A stretch of DNA of 64,000 bases from the NCBI RefSeq assembly GCF_030317105.1, contig NZ_JASZYG010000005.1, positions 186,001-250,000 of the forward strand, in the 5' to 3' direction. Positions 7,255 to 16,258 of the stretch are shown piece after piece. Below the pieces are notes generated by a model. That model worked only from the letters and a program-made list of their open reading frames with translations, had not been told where the DNA came from and did not search any database. The stretch is from Variovorax brevis. GTDB lineage: Bacteria > Pseudomonadota > Gammaproteobacteria > Burkholderiales > Burkholderiaceae_C. The stretch's first letter is position 1. Each line of letters starts with the position of its first letter. The position numbers and the translations under genes were made by a program.

Positions 7255-9731
7255 CCAACGCGCTCCAACAGTTCCGCGCGGCGCTCGAAGCCCGCGACAT
7301 CATCCCGCCCGAGCAAATCATTGCCGACGGCACGCTCCACCGTTGCGATGCCAAGGGCAAGAACGGCCGCTGCGACGCGGCCTACGTCCTCCACCTCGAC
7401 GGTGTGCCCGCCGGCGGCTTTGAAAATCACTGCGACGGCCTTGACTGGCAGGTGTGGAGGGCTGACATCGGCCGTGCCCTCAGCGCAGCCGAAAGGGATG
7501 CTCAGCGCGCTCATGTAGAGGCGGCTCGCCGCGCCCGTGAAGAAGCTGACGAGATGCATCGCGAGGCCGCAGCGGCGGATGCCAACATCCTCTGGCGCAA
7601 CGCCGAACCCGCCGCGCCCGACCATCCCTATTTGCTCAAGAAAGGCGTCAACCCTCACGGCCTGCGTGTCGAAGGTGGCGACCTGATCGTGCCGATCCGG
7701 GACACAAACGGCAAGATGACGACGCTCCAGCGGATCGACGCGAACGGCGTCAAGCGGTTCCTTCCCTTTGGCCGCAAGCGTGAGTGCTACTTCGGTATTG
7801 GCAAGCCGGGCGACACCATTTGCATCACCGAGGGTTTTGCCACCGGCGCAAGCGTGCACGAGTCGACCGGGCAAGCCGTTGCTGTCGCGTTCGACTGCGG
7901 TAACTTGATGCCCGTGGCCAAGGCCCTGCGCGCCCGCTTCCCGTATATGAAGATCGTGGTGGCCGCTGACGACGACATCGACGCCAAAGGCAACCCCGGC
8001 TTGACCAAAGCGCAGGAGGCCGCCAAGGCCGTGGGCGGCACGGTCATGGTGCCGGTGTTCGGCGCTGAGCGGAAGCCCGGCCAGACCGACTTCAACGACC
8101 TGCATCAGGCGCAAGGGTTCGATGCGGTGCGCAAGTGCTTCGAGAAGGCAGAGGCCGTCGAGGAGGTGCACGACGACGATCACCCCGACCCCCACCGCAA
8201 TGTGCCGCGCCCGGATCCGGCCGCGCTGTATGGCCTGATTGGCGAAATCGCGCTGGCCGCTGCCGAGACGACCGAAGCCAACCCCTTCGCCGTGGCATTG
8301 AATGTCATGACCTACCTGAGCGCCGCGGTCGGGCGCGTTGCCTACTACCCCGTGGGCAACACCTTTCACCACCCGCGCCTATTCGGACTCCATGTCGGTC
8401 GCACCGGCCGCGGTCGCAAGGGGGACGCCACCAGTATCGTTCAGCGCATCGACAAGGCGATCCGTGCGAAGGACGAGTACATCGCGCCGCAGGTCCACCG
8501 CGGCGGCCTGTCCACGCGCGAGGGCCTGGCATTCCTGATCCACGATGGCTACATGGACGGCAAAAACGAGGTCCCGCCAATCCATGACAAGCGGTTGTAT
8601 GTGGTGGAGTCGGAGTTCGCGAACGTCTTGAATCAGACCAAGCGCGACGGCAACACACTGTCGCCCGCACTGCGCGACGTGTTTGACGGTACTTCGATCA
8701 AGCCGGCGACCAAGACAAATCGCCTCGGGGCAACCGATCCGCATGTCGCCATGTCGTGTGCGGTGACACCGAGCGAGTTGCGCTCGATGCTGGCAACCCG
8801 CGAGCTGACCAATGGCTTCGCGAATCGCTTCATGATGGTGTTTGCCGAGCGCGAGCACCTCGTGCCATTCCCCCGGCCAACATCACCGCACGTGATTGAC
8901 GGCTTCGCCGACCGCATCATCGATGCGCTGAAATGGATCGGCGCAGATCGCCCTGTCGAAACCGATGTGCGCGAGATGAAACTCACACCGGCCGCGCAAA
9001 GGCACTACGAGAAGCTCTACCACGGCGAGCTCAACGACCAAAGCGCCGGCGAGCTCGTCAACGCGCTGGTCGAACGTCGCGCCCCGATTCTGCTGCGCAT
9101 GGCGATGTTGTTCGCCATCTTCGACAAGCGCAATGAAATCGATGTGCCCCATGTCGGGGCCGCGATGGCGTGGGTGCGTTACTGGACCGATTCCGTCAAA
9201 TATATCTTCGCGACTGCGCTGGATGAAGTGACGGTGGCCGAGACCAGCGCGAACGCCAACAAGATCCTCAAGTTCCTGACCAGCAAGGGCAGCGCCAGCC
9301 GAACGGACATCTCCGTCGAATGCTTCGCGAGGCACTTGTCCAAGGACAAGATTGATGCGGCGCTCGACGAGTTGTTGTCGCACACGCCGGCATTGATCGA
9401 GGTTGAGACGGTGCCGAGCACCCGCCGTCCCCAAAAAATGTACCGCTTGATGGATGCGAACAAAGCGAAGTTGGCGAAGTTTGAGCAACAGCGCGCTCTG
9501 CAGACTGATCTGCGCGGGGGCGAAGTTGGCGAATCTGACGAACAAAGCGGCGGCACGAAGTTCAACTCCGAAGCATTGGTTAGCCAAGTTCGCACGGTTC
9601 GCGACCAGCAAGAACAGGCCGCAACCCGCACGGGCATTGATCTTTCGCCAAGTTCGCCTGGTTCGCACGACGAAGTTAAGCCCGTCGTCCTGGAGGCATC
9701 GGCCGCAATCGCCGACATCGAGGAAATCTAG
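7251..9731 (+). CDS. Toprim primase-like / DUF3987 replication protein
   Basis: An 826-residue protein of a type that replicates satellites and ICEs. Residues 1-60 carry cysteines resembling a small zinc-binding region (HRCDAKGKNGRCDAAY). A Toprim segment follows, with ITEGFATGAS near residue 190 and VVAADDDIDAKG near 240, then DFNDLHQAQG. From about residue 320 the DUF3987 region includes LHVGRTGRGRKGDATS, which resembles a nucleotide-binding loop. The start is taken as TTG 7251 (TTGA overlap with the preceding stop); an in-frame GTG at 7206 is the alternative. The last 70 residues are low-complexity and polar. Confidence 0.85.
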   Translation: MTNALQQFRAALEARDIIPPEQIIADGTLHRCDAKGKNGRCDAAYVLHLDGVPAGGFENHCDGLDWQVWRADIGRALSAAERDAQRAHVEAARRAREEADEMHREAAAADANILWRNAEPAAPDHPYLLKKGVNPHGLRVEGGDLIVPIRDTNGKMTTLQRIDANGVKRFLPFGRKRECYFGIGKPGDTICITEGFATGASVHESTGQAVAVAFDCGNLMPVAKALRARFPYMKIVVAADDDIDAKGNPGLTKAQEAAKAVGGTVMVPVFGAERKPGQTDFNDLHQAQGFDAVRKCFEKAEAVEEVHDDDHPDPHRNVPRPDPAALYGLIGEIALAAAETTEANPFAVALNVMTYLSAAVGRVAYYPVGNTFHHPRLFGLHVGRTGRGRKGDATSIVQRIDKAIRAKDEYIAPQVHRGGLSTREGLAFLIHDGYMDGKNEVPPIHDKRLYVVESEFANVLNQTKRDGNTLSPALRDVFDGTSIKPATKTNRLGATDPHVAMSCAVTPSELRSMLATRELTNGFANRFMMVFAEREHLVPFPRPTSPHVIDGFADRIIDALKWIGADRPVETDVREMKLTPAAQRHYEKLYHGELNDQSAGELVNALVERRAPILLRMAMLFAIFDKRNEIDVPHVGAAMAWVRYWTDSVKYIFATALDEVTVAETSANANKILKFLTSKGSASRTDISVECFARHLSKDKIDAALDELLSHTPALIEVETVPSTRRPQKMYRLMDANKAKLAKFEQQRALQTDLRGGEVGESDEQSGGTKFNSEALVSQVRTVRDQQEQAATRTGIDLSPSSPGSHDEVKPVVLEASAAIADIEEI

Positions 9732-10120
9732 TGAAGCCCGCGTCCATCCTCGAAGTGCTCCATAGCCTTGGCCACTCCGTTTGGCTCGATGCGGGCGACC
9801 GGATGTTTGTCAGCGCCGCAAGCGCACTGCACGAGCGCCAACGCGAGCTGCTGCGCGACAACAGGGCGGCAATTATCCGGTTCCTGAAAGAGGGGGAGCG
9901 CGTCGCCGACACCGAGATGGCCGACATACTTGAGATCGCGATGCGCGTATGCGACCTCTATGGCGACGAAGCCGCCGCCCGTGAGGAAATGCGTGCCGAC
10001 TGCATCGCAACACCGCATCACCTTCGCGCCGATCTTCTGGACCACTTTCGCAAGGAATATGGTCAAAGACTTCTCCGCTACGCGTCAGCACCGCACCCCG
10101 GCAAAGGTGGTGACCCGTGA
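9731..10120 (+). CDS. Small protein with TubC_N-like domain
   Basis: A 129-residue protein starting with GTG, which shares its first base with the primase stop. Residues 4-55 (ILEVLHSLGHSVWLDAGDRM, then LHERQRELLRDNRAAIIRFL) resemble the TubC N-terminal docking fold, also seen in small proteins beside mobile-element primases. The rest is helical and acidic without a known motif. Position suggests a helper of the primase. The family call is from memory and moderate. Confidence 0.6.
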   Translation: MKPASILEVLHSLGHSVWLDAGDRMFVSAASALHERQRELLRDNRAAIIRFLKEGERVADTEMADILEIAMRVCDLYGDEAAAREEMRADCIATPHHLRADLLDHFRKEYGQRLLRYASAPHPGKGGDP

Positions 10121-10258
10121 GAGGCTTTGCAGGTTTCTATCCTCGCCCGTGACCTTCCGCGCGCGAACTGCGCGTGGACGACCAGCCCGACACCGCCCCA
10201 GCCACGATTCACTCGCACGCGTGCACACACGCAACGCGTACATCTCACTGACTTACCC

Positions 10259-10471
10259 ATGAGCCCCCGCAATTTCCCCCGCCCCCCCATTTCCATCTCC
10301 GGCGCCCTGCGCCGCCGCGTCAACCAGATTGCCCATGCTCAGGGCCTGAAGCACGAGGTTGCAAGCAAGGCGCGCATTGTCGATGAACTGCACCGCATTG
10401 CCGAGGACGACAGCGTGGATGACCCCACCGCCGCGATCAGCGCGTACCTGAAGGGGCTGGAGGCCGCATAG
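10259..10471 (+). CDS. Small hypothetical protein with duplicated tail (copy 1)
   Basis: A 70-residue basic-then-acidic protein of unknown function: a Pro-rich start, ALRRRVNQIAHAQGLKHEVA in the middle, and DDPTAAISAYLKGLEAA at the end. I recognise no family. Its last part is repeated, damaged, at 18850-18984, and its final 30 bases again at 11091-11119. A longer reading starting at 10127 has no support. It follows the replication genes and may belong to them. Confidence 0.5.
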   Translation: MSPRNFPRPPISISGALRRRVNQIAHAQGLKHEVASKARIVDELHRIAEDDSVDDPTAAISAYLKGLEAA

Positions 10472-10522
10472 AGCCGCCAGTGGGGGCTGTGCTGGTTGTG
10501 GCGTCACTGCCCTCGCTTCCCC

Positions 10523-10560
10523 TTGCCCCCTTGCCCCCTTGCCCCCTTGCCCCCTTGCCC
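10523..10560 (+). repeat. Tandem 8-bp repeat (TTGCCCCC)
   Basis: Four perfect copies of TTGCCCCC and a partial fifth lie head to tail in a non-coding stretch. An 8-bp unit is not a codon multiple, so it would be frame-altering in a gene, but no gene crosses it convincingly. Confidence 0.9.
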
Positions 10561-10703
10561 TGTCCCCCGAGGCGTATCTGGAATGGGCCAACCGGCCCAG
10601 CCGGGGGATTTGCACGAACCGTTCCTGTTGCACCGGCCCCTGCGTTTCACCTTGACGCAGGGGCAAGGAGCCACACCGGCCTCGTGGAAGTCCGTCCTAC
10701 GCA

Positions 10704-10982
10704 CTACTCGGCGTGTTCTTCGACCACCGTGTCGTCCACCACGACAAGGCGGCGTACCTGCCAGGCCGGTTCGCGCTTGCGCCTCACGGCCTCGTCGGGC
10801 GGTACTGCTACCCACAGCATCGGTTCGACGTTGGTGTTGAGTTTTCGTGCGATCCACACCGTGCGGCGGGTGCGGTCCACCGGCGTGAGGACCAGCAAGG
10901 CCAACACTACAAGGCACACCGTAGCCACGTTGTCGTTGTAGTCGAAGAAACCGAACGCTACGCCGACAACATTGCCCTCCAT
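10704..10982 (-). CDS. Small membrane protein, unknown
   Basis: A 92-residue reading frame with one strong hydrophobic segment (VATVCLVVLALLVLTPV, about residues 19-35) followed by a basic and then acidic C-terminal half. The start is ATG 10982, with GTG 10985 as alternative. There is no known family. Composition is protein-like and no better frame exists on either strand, but support is modest. Confidence 0.42.
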   Translation of the reverse strand: MEGNVVGVAFGFFDYNDNVATVCLVVLALLVLTPVDRTRRTVWIARKLNTNVEPMLWVAVPPDEAVRRKREPAWQVRRLVVVDDTVVEEHAE

Positions 10983-11090
10983 CACGGAGCCCTACGACCG
11001 CGAGACGATTACCCCCCGGCCAGGGTTTCCCGGAGCATCTGAGGGGGCCATCCTGATGGCGTGCGTCGCGCTAGTGCTGAAATGCACTCA

Positions 11091-11119
11091 CGTACCCTAA
11101 AGGGGCTGGAGGTGCATAG
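11091..11119 (+). pseudogene. Fragment of the copy-1 gene tail (copy 2)
   Basis: About 29 bases match the end of the gene at 10259-10471, including GGGGCTGGAGG and the terminal GCATAG. One base differs in CCTAAAGG, and a short deletion lies before the stop. No reading frame leads into it. It is a relic of duplication or recombination. Confidence 0.6.
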
Positions 11120-11227
11120 CACCGGCAACAGGGCTCGGTTCTTCTTCAAACCGCCCTCGTGTACGCCCAAACCGTGAATGCCCACCTGCGCGTCGCTGGA
11201 CTGCTGGCGCTGGCGTCAAGTTGAGAT

Positions 11228-12250
11228 TCAGGCAGTACCTTGCCTCGCCATTGATGCTTCAACTCGCCACATCGGCATGGCTCGCAAGTAGTCGAAGAGA
11301 CCTTCCCCGTAGCCCAATTGCATGAAGCCTGCGCCCATCAGAGCGACTCCAGCCATATTGAGGAACTTCTTATTCGCAAGCGGCTTGTACCTAGGAAGTA
11401 TGTATAGAGCTCGACTGATCAAGGGCCAAGCAGCCCGGTGTGCGATCATGACGATCAAGATTGCACCGAGCAGTGAATAAAGGGTGGCTAACAAGAGGCA
11501 TGCAAAGCCCATCCCGAACAAGAGGATCCACCAAGTTTGTCCAGTTTGCCGTTCCAGACTCAACGCTGTTACCGAGGCAAGCGCGCCAACTACGGCTGCG
11601 GTGAACAAAAGCAGCCATCCTTCCCCTTTTCCGCTCGAAGTTCTCACAAGAACTATCCTCGTTAGTTGGAAAACCAACATCGAAATGAGCCCGCCCACAG
11701 CGAACGCGCTCGCTTTCATAAGGAACTTTTCGAGCGCCGCATCCTTGCTTTGATCGCCAGAGCAGTAGCGAATAAGGGGCACTGTGACCGTGAGTATGAG
11801 AAAGATGAAGAACGCCCCAGAGCTCCGGTCGGCCGCCCCATGGGCAACTTGCCAAAATACCCAGCCACACCCCAGAAGAGTCCCCATCGCAAAAAGCACA
11901 GCAACCGCCTGCCAAATGGGACTCGGAATTAATCCCGCTACTGCAAAGATCGCCACACCGCCAAAGAGGCTGCCAGCCCAAAATATCACTTTGACTGCCG
12001 CGAAGTAGCCCTGCAGAGACCAGATGTTGGGACCGAAGACATTGTCCAGAATATGCGTCGCTCCTTGGGCTGCAAATCGAAGAAGGGCTGTCTGCCGTGA
12101 GCGCAGTTGATTGCCAAGTTCGTCCACCCGGATCCACCAATCCTCGACGACGCTTTGAATTCGCTTCTCCTCGTCCTCGTAGGTGAACCAGGCAAAGTAA
12201 AAGATGATCGCCGCAAGTGCGAAAGCCAGCAAAGCAATTGCCTTGTTCAT
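11228..12250 (-). CDS. Multi-pass inner-membrane protein, unknown
   Basis: A 340-residue protein with an N-terminal signal-anchor (AIALLAFALAAIIFYFAWF) and about seven further hydrophobic segments spread to residue 320. A soluble stretch of about 70 residues follows the first helix. I recognise no family or catalytic motif. It is flanked by intergenic gaps on both sides and seems to be transcribed alone, opposite to its neighbours. Codon use is less C/G-ending than the chromosomal genes, as expected of acquired DNA. A role in the element's cargo (for example defence or surface change) is only a guess. Confidence 0.75.
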   Translation of the reverse strand: MNKAIALLAFALAAIIFYFAWFTYEDEEKRIQSVVEDWWIRVDELGNQLRSRQTALLRFAAQGATHILDNVFGPNIWSLQGYFAAVKVIFWAGSLFGGVAIFAVAGLIPSPIWQAVAVLFAMGTLLGCGWVFWQVAHGAADRSSGAFFIFLILTVTVPLIRYCSGDQSKDAALEKFLMKASAFAVGGLISMLVFQLTRIVLVRTSSGKGEGWLLLFTAAVVGALASVTALSLERQTGQTWWILLFGMGFACLLLATLYSLLGAILIVMIAHRAAWPLISRALYILPRYKPLANKKFLNMAGVALMGAGFMQLGYGEGLFDYLRAMPMWRVEASMARQGTA

Positions 12251-12602
12251 TCCCGCCTCCGTTGTTCAACACTGCGCGATCTCATCATGAAGCGACCTTG
12301 GCGCGCAACGGAAATCGGCTGCCCCGGTTGAAGTCGCAGTTCAACTTGCGCTCAGTCTCGCGTTCTTTGCCTAGGGCGCCAATGTGCGCGCCAAAAGGCC
12401 GACGATGTGAGCATCACACCGTGCGCATATCGGAATGCCAAAGGACGATGCGTTGCGCTGTGCCGCATCTGGGACGCCAAGAAAGTCGCGCTTTACCTGT
12501 CGTCAGGCCCCAGCGCCCCGGCGCCGCCTTGGAAGGGCTGGCTACACTGCGGCGACCCCTCCTGAATCCAAGCCCGCCAACCCCTCACTTCACTCATCCT
12601 CT
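12251..12602. other. Divergent intergenic region
   Basis: It separates the membrane-protein gene (minus) from the lipoprotein gene (plus). The lipoprotein frame stays open through much of it, but that part reads as a basic, proline-rich shadow. No RNA gene or clear promoter was seen. Confidence 0.4.
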
Positions 12603-13313
12603 ATGCGTCCCCTAGTCACCATTTTCTGCATCGCACTTGCGGCAGTTCTCACAGGCTGCGCGAGCACGAAGACCGCGCCCGCTGAGATCCTCGTTGTTGA
12701 CACGCCAGCACTTAACACCGTCGCGACGGCTGAGTTGGGCGAGACGCTGGTGAAAAAAGGCATTTCCTATGTCTTCGATGGCCTGGAGTTGCGCGAGCGG
12801 ATCACCGACAACGGTGCTGGGCGTGAATACGTCGTCGAGCCTGGCCGCATGGCATTCATTGACAAGACCCCCGACGGTGCGTCCCGCTATGAGCCGCCCG
12901 CTGGCACTTACTATGTGAACGACAAGATATTCGGGCGAAAAGCCTTCCCAAAGAATGGCTATGTAGTCGTGAAGGCGAACGGAACGATGGAATTGCAGGG
13001 TTACTACGACCTTACTGGCCCGGGGTCAATCTCGCCGGCGAACCCGAAATTTAGCGTCGGCAAGATAATTGATAGTGCGCGACCCAACTTTCGCCAAGAG
13101 CTAATCTACGGTGGGCGATTGGGCGACCAGATCAAGGTGACCTATCGCGAGTTCTCAGGCGACATGCTCCGCAGTGCCTTCTCGCAGGACGTGCAGTACG
13201 ACCTCACGACCGAAAAGATCATTGGCTTTAAAGGTGTGCGGATCGAAGTTGTCGCAGCCACGAACACAAAGCTGGAATATCGAGTCCTGAAGTCGTTCCC
13301 GGATCCCCTTTAG
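12603..13313 (+). CDS. Predicted lipoprotein, unknown
   Basis: A 236-residue protein with a type II signal peptide: MRPLVTIFCIALAAVLTGCA, with lipobox LTGC and the acylated cysteine at residue 19. The mature part is a soluble, mixed alpha/beta domain without cysteine pairs or catalytic motifs I know. ATG 12603 is chosen because it begins the signal peptide; the frame is open to 12435. No Asp follows the cysteine, so outer-membrane sorting is likely. It stands alone between two gaps. Confidence 0.8.
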   Translation: MRPLVTIFCIALAAVLTGCASTKTAPAEILVVDTPALNTVATAELGETLVKKGISYVFDGLELRERITDNGAGREYVVEPGRMAFIDKTPDGASRYEPPAGTYYVNDKIFGRKAFPKNGYVVVKANGTMELQGYYDLTGPGSISPANPKFSVGKIIDSARPNFRQELIYGGRLGDQIKVTYREFSGDMLRSAFSQDVQYDLTTEKIIGFKGVRIEVVAATNTKLEYRVLKSFPDPL

Positions 13314-13817
13314 CATTCAGGTGGGCACACCCGTCGGCCAACGGCTTTTGGCGAGTCGCACGACCGTCGGCTTTGTGAGCCTGAATCCCCTGCACGATTC
13401 AACTTCATCCTGGGTTCGCCCGCGCCCATCCCACGTCGGTGTCGCCTCGAGCTCTTGCGGGAATGGGATATTGACCACGTTGTAGGGGGCAACGTCTTGG
13501 CCGGTCACGTCGAAGTCGGGGCAAGCATTCCAGTCCGGGCTTGGGCGAGCTGAGCGCGGGCGGGGGCGCCTACGGGGTCGGCGGACTTTCGCTCAGACCA
13601 TACAGCTCTGCGATCTCGTGGCGCGCTAGGTGCATCGCTACACCTTTTCTGCGCTGCTCGGGTCTTCCGCCCCCGGCGCAATCCGGCCGGCCTGCTGCGG
13701 GGCCGCCGCTTGTCATCCTCGCCCATGCGAAAAGAGGAACGCTCGACATTGGCCCAGTCGCTTGCGCCATCAATCGCGATGCCAGTCCCGTTGATCCGAT
13801 GCCATGACGCGCCCCGA
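13314..13817. other. Gap with possible decayed reading frames
   Basis: No convincing complete gene. On the minus strand a stretch ending at 13317 (VVNIPFPQELEATPTWDG and neighbours) and another ending at 13570 (MHLARHEIAELYGLSE) look like genuine protein tails without matching N-termini. They may be fragments of lost genes. Confidence 0.35.
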
Positions 13818-14597
13818 TCAGATAGGCGTATCGACGGCGGTGCTTGCTTCGCCCACTTCCTTCGGCGAGGCGAGCCCGACCGTCCAATGACCGCCAGTCT
13901 CCTGGCGCAAATTCAGCAGGTCATACGTCTTGAGCATGCTGACCAATCCCGAGTGGCCGTAGGTCTCTGGCGTAAAGGCGGGATCAGTACGGCGTAAGTA
14001 CGAACCGAGGGAACCCACATGCACACGCCCGTCGGCTGAATCCGCCGCCAATAGGTTCACCGCGCTAACAACCGACTTTGGCCGCAACTTCGGCTTCGGG
14101 ATTGCGACAGCCTTAGCGGCCTGGGCCAAAGCATTGGCGGCGAGCGGCGCCTCGGGCGGCGTCCACTCGAAGAACTGGTCGCTCGCGTTGCGCAGTGCGT
14201 CGGGCGTCTTCGCCTCGCCGACGATGTGTACAGTGGCGCTGCGTTCGCGTAGCTTGCGGCAGAGGTAGGCGAAGTCGGAGTCGCTGGTGACGATGCAGAA
14301 CGTCTCGGCACGCTGGTCGAAGAGGGCCTCCATAGCGTCGAGTGCGAGCGCAATGTCAGCGGTGTTCTTGCCTGGGGCGTATTGATACTGAAGGCACGGC
14401 GTGAAGGCCAAGCGTACTAGCGCGTCCTGCCACTTGTTCGCGAGCGTGGCGTGGTTGCCATAGCCGCGCCTGAGCACGACGCGCCCGAACTGGGCGACGA
14501 CCCGCAGGGCGTACTCCAAGATTTCAGGCGTGGTGTTGTCGCAATCCACAAGAACCGCAACCCTCGGGTCTGCGCTGGCGTCGAATTGGTGGCCCAT
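13818..14597 (-). CDS. NYN-domain ribonuclease-like protein with LOTUS/OST-HTH domain
   Basis: A 259-residue protein. Residues 10-135 form a NYN (PIN-like) nuclease domain: VAVLVDCDNTTPEI gives the first acidic residues, KNTADIALALDAMEAL the second, and IVTSDSDFAYLCRKLRE the third group. Residues 170-245 form a LOTUS/OST-HTH domain (VHVGSLGSYLRRTDPAFTPE, then GLVSMLKTYDLLNL), an RNA-binding fold. The pair is typical of LabA/YaeB-like bacterial proteins thought to cut RNA. Key acidic residues are present, so it is probably active. It is encoded apart from other genes, so partners are unknown. Confidence 0.85.
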   Translation of the reverse strand: MGHQFDASADPRVAVLVDCDNTTPEILEYALRVVAQFGRVVLRRGYGNHATLANKWQDALVRLAFTPCLQYQYAPGKNTADIALALDAMEALFDQRAETFCIVTSDSDFAYLCRKLRERSATVHIVGEAKTPDALRNASDQFFEWTPPEAPLAANALAQAAKAVAIPKPKLRPKSVVSAVNLLAADSADGRVHVGSLGSYLRRTDPAFTPETYGHSGLVSMLKTYDLLNLRQETGGHWTVGLASPKEVGEASTAVDTPI

Positions 14598-14817
14598 CGA
14601 GAATCTTTCCCTCTAGTTGTGCGGCGGATCAAAGTGGGGGGCTGGGGGCCTTGGGTCAGACCATCATCCGGCGGTTCGCGATGTCCGTCGCAAGTGGCGG
14701 CGTCGCCGTGATGGCTTCCTTGATTGGCTTCGGGCAACGCCGCGCCGGACACGGGGTCGAGGGGTAGCAGCAGTTTGATCCTGCCAGCGTCAACTTCGAC
14801 GGTGCAGCGCATTCCGC

Positions 14818-15417
14818 CTAAGTTTGTGCCAACTGAGAAGCGCCGACAACTTGCTGGGCGTATGCGAACAAGCCTTCGCAGTGGTGCTGTGCGAAGTTCG
14901 ATTTCTGCCGGAGCTTGCCGGTGGGCGTGTGGCAGGCAAGCTTCAAGAAGCGGCGGTGGTTCTCGCGCAACCGTGACAGGTGCTCTTCAGTCGCCAGTCG
15001 AATGGGATCAGGAGTGTCGCCCGACGCGGGAAGGAAAGCGCCGAAATAGCACCAGCATTTTTCGCCGACCGACCCGTAGCTCATCTCCTTAATTTGCCCT
15101 TCTCCACCCAAAACATTGAGGCAATCGGCGCCCGCCAAAAGCAGTCGCACGTTGACGAACGTCACATCGTGGTCGTTTTCGGCCTCACCCGCAGCCCAAT
15201 GCGCGAAACGACACGTCATGGCTTCAATGGGACCCACATTGAGACGAAAGCCGTTGTCCAGAAAAGTCAGGGACCAAGCTGACGAGCCAAGGCTCTCGCA
15301 GTACGAAATCGAGTCGAGGAGCTGAGAAAAGATTGCCAATTGATCGCCTATGTGCGGCAGCACCTCGTCATAGGCGTTTGCCATATCCGAAAGAGTCGCG
15401 TCTCTACGAGAAGTCAT
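14818..15417 (-). CDS. Hypothetical soluble protein
   Basis: A 199-residue protein with no signal peptide or membrane segment. The middle contains several cysteines (CRFAHWA, ADCLNVLGG, CWCYFGAF) and a helical C-terminal half (EEHLSRLRENHRRFLKLACH). I do not recognise the family. It lies 220 bp upstream of the NYN-LOTUS gene on the same strand, and coupling is possible but not shown. Confidence 0.65.
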   Translation of the reverse strand: MTSRRDATLSDMANAYDEVLPHIGDQLAIFSQLLDSISYCESLGSSAWSLTFLDNGFRLNVGPIEAMTCRFAHWAAGEAENDHDVTFVNVRLLLAGADCLNVLGGEGQIKEMSYGSVGEKCWCYFGAFLPASGDTPDPIRLATEEHLSRLRENHRRFLKLACHTPTGKLRQKSNFAQHHCEGLFAYAQQVVGASQLAQT

Positions 15418-15722
15418 TGATGCCTCTATTTTTCGTTTGATTTTGCTTGCTCACGTTGCGGCCGGCTGCAAACAGCCATGGCGACCGACGCCGACGACCA
15501 TACCCTCCGGCAGGACAAGAGACGATCAAGAACGGGCTCAAACGAGCACTATTTCCGGATCTATATTGTTTTCTACAGCGATCTGCATACCGCTCGGGCC
15601 GACGAGCAAAGTCGATAACTACTTTGAAAACCATTGCCCCACGCGACGATGCCGCCCGAAAGAGGGGCACACCAACACGCCTTAAATAGCGAGGTGCTTG
15701 TGCACCGACAACAGGCGGCCCC
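15418..15722. other. Intergenic region
   Basis: A/T-richer than its flanks; no gene, RNA or clear terminator is seen. Confidence 0.4.
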
Positions 15723-16138
15723 CTAGCCCGCGTATGCAGGGGGGAAACCCGCCCCACGTGCCCGCAACGCCTCGTAAAGTCCCGCCGGCCCCGGGAGGAT
15801 GTCCTTCAACCCACTGCGCACCCGTTCCGAATCCAGCGCCTGCGTGCTCATCGTCGTGTTGGCCGCAATCGCATCCATGATCGCGCTCAACAACTCGGCC
15901 GCCAGGTCGGGCGAGTTCGAGAACTGCTCCTTGGTGTTGGTGGTTGCCTGCTGTACGAGGATTTCGGACTCCAGCAGCTTGCCCTTCAGCACGTTGTTCA
16001 CGTAGACCAGCTTGTCGTCGTCGGTCAGGTCGCCCTCGAACAGGTCGTTAACCTTGGCCACGATTTCGGACAACAACGCCTTGACCTTGTCCTGCACCTC
16101 TCCGCCGCCGGTTTCAGTCAACGGCTGCAGCTTGTACT
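15723..16138 (-). pseudogene. C-terminal remnant of a second type I restriction subunit (HsdR)
   Basis: About 137 residues are readable from just after an in-frame stop near 16138. YKLQPLTETGGGEVQDKV, then FEGDLTDDDKLVYVNNVLKG, NTKEQFSNSPDLAAELLSAI and ERVRSGLKDILPGPAGLYEA reproduce the C-terminal domain of EcoR124-type HsdR. The nuclease and helicase domains, about 900 residues, are absent. This is not a piece of the intact hsdR at 30161-33265, whose C-terminus is of a different type. A TTG at 16121 could start a short peptide, but function is unlikely. Confidence 0.85.
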
Positions 16139-16258
16139 AACCGCCTGGCTCATGCAGCGCCAGAGTACGCTCGCCCTCATCCGCCTATTCACTCGCCACG
16201 CGGCCGGGCACACTGCAGGTTTGCCTCCTATCATCACGCTACACGAAAGCGCCAGACC

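Noticed and set aside
10523..10560. Octamer array as a CRISPR
   Set aside because: Units are 8 bp and contiguous with no spacers, and no cas genes are present.
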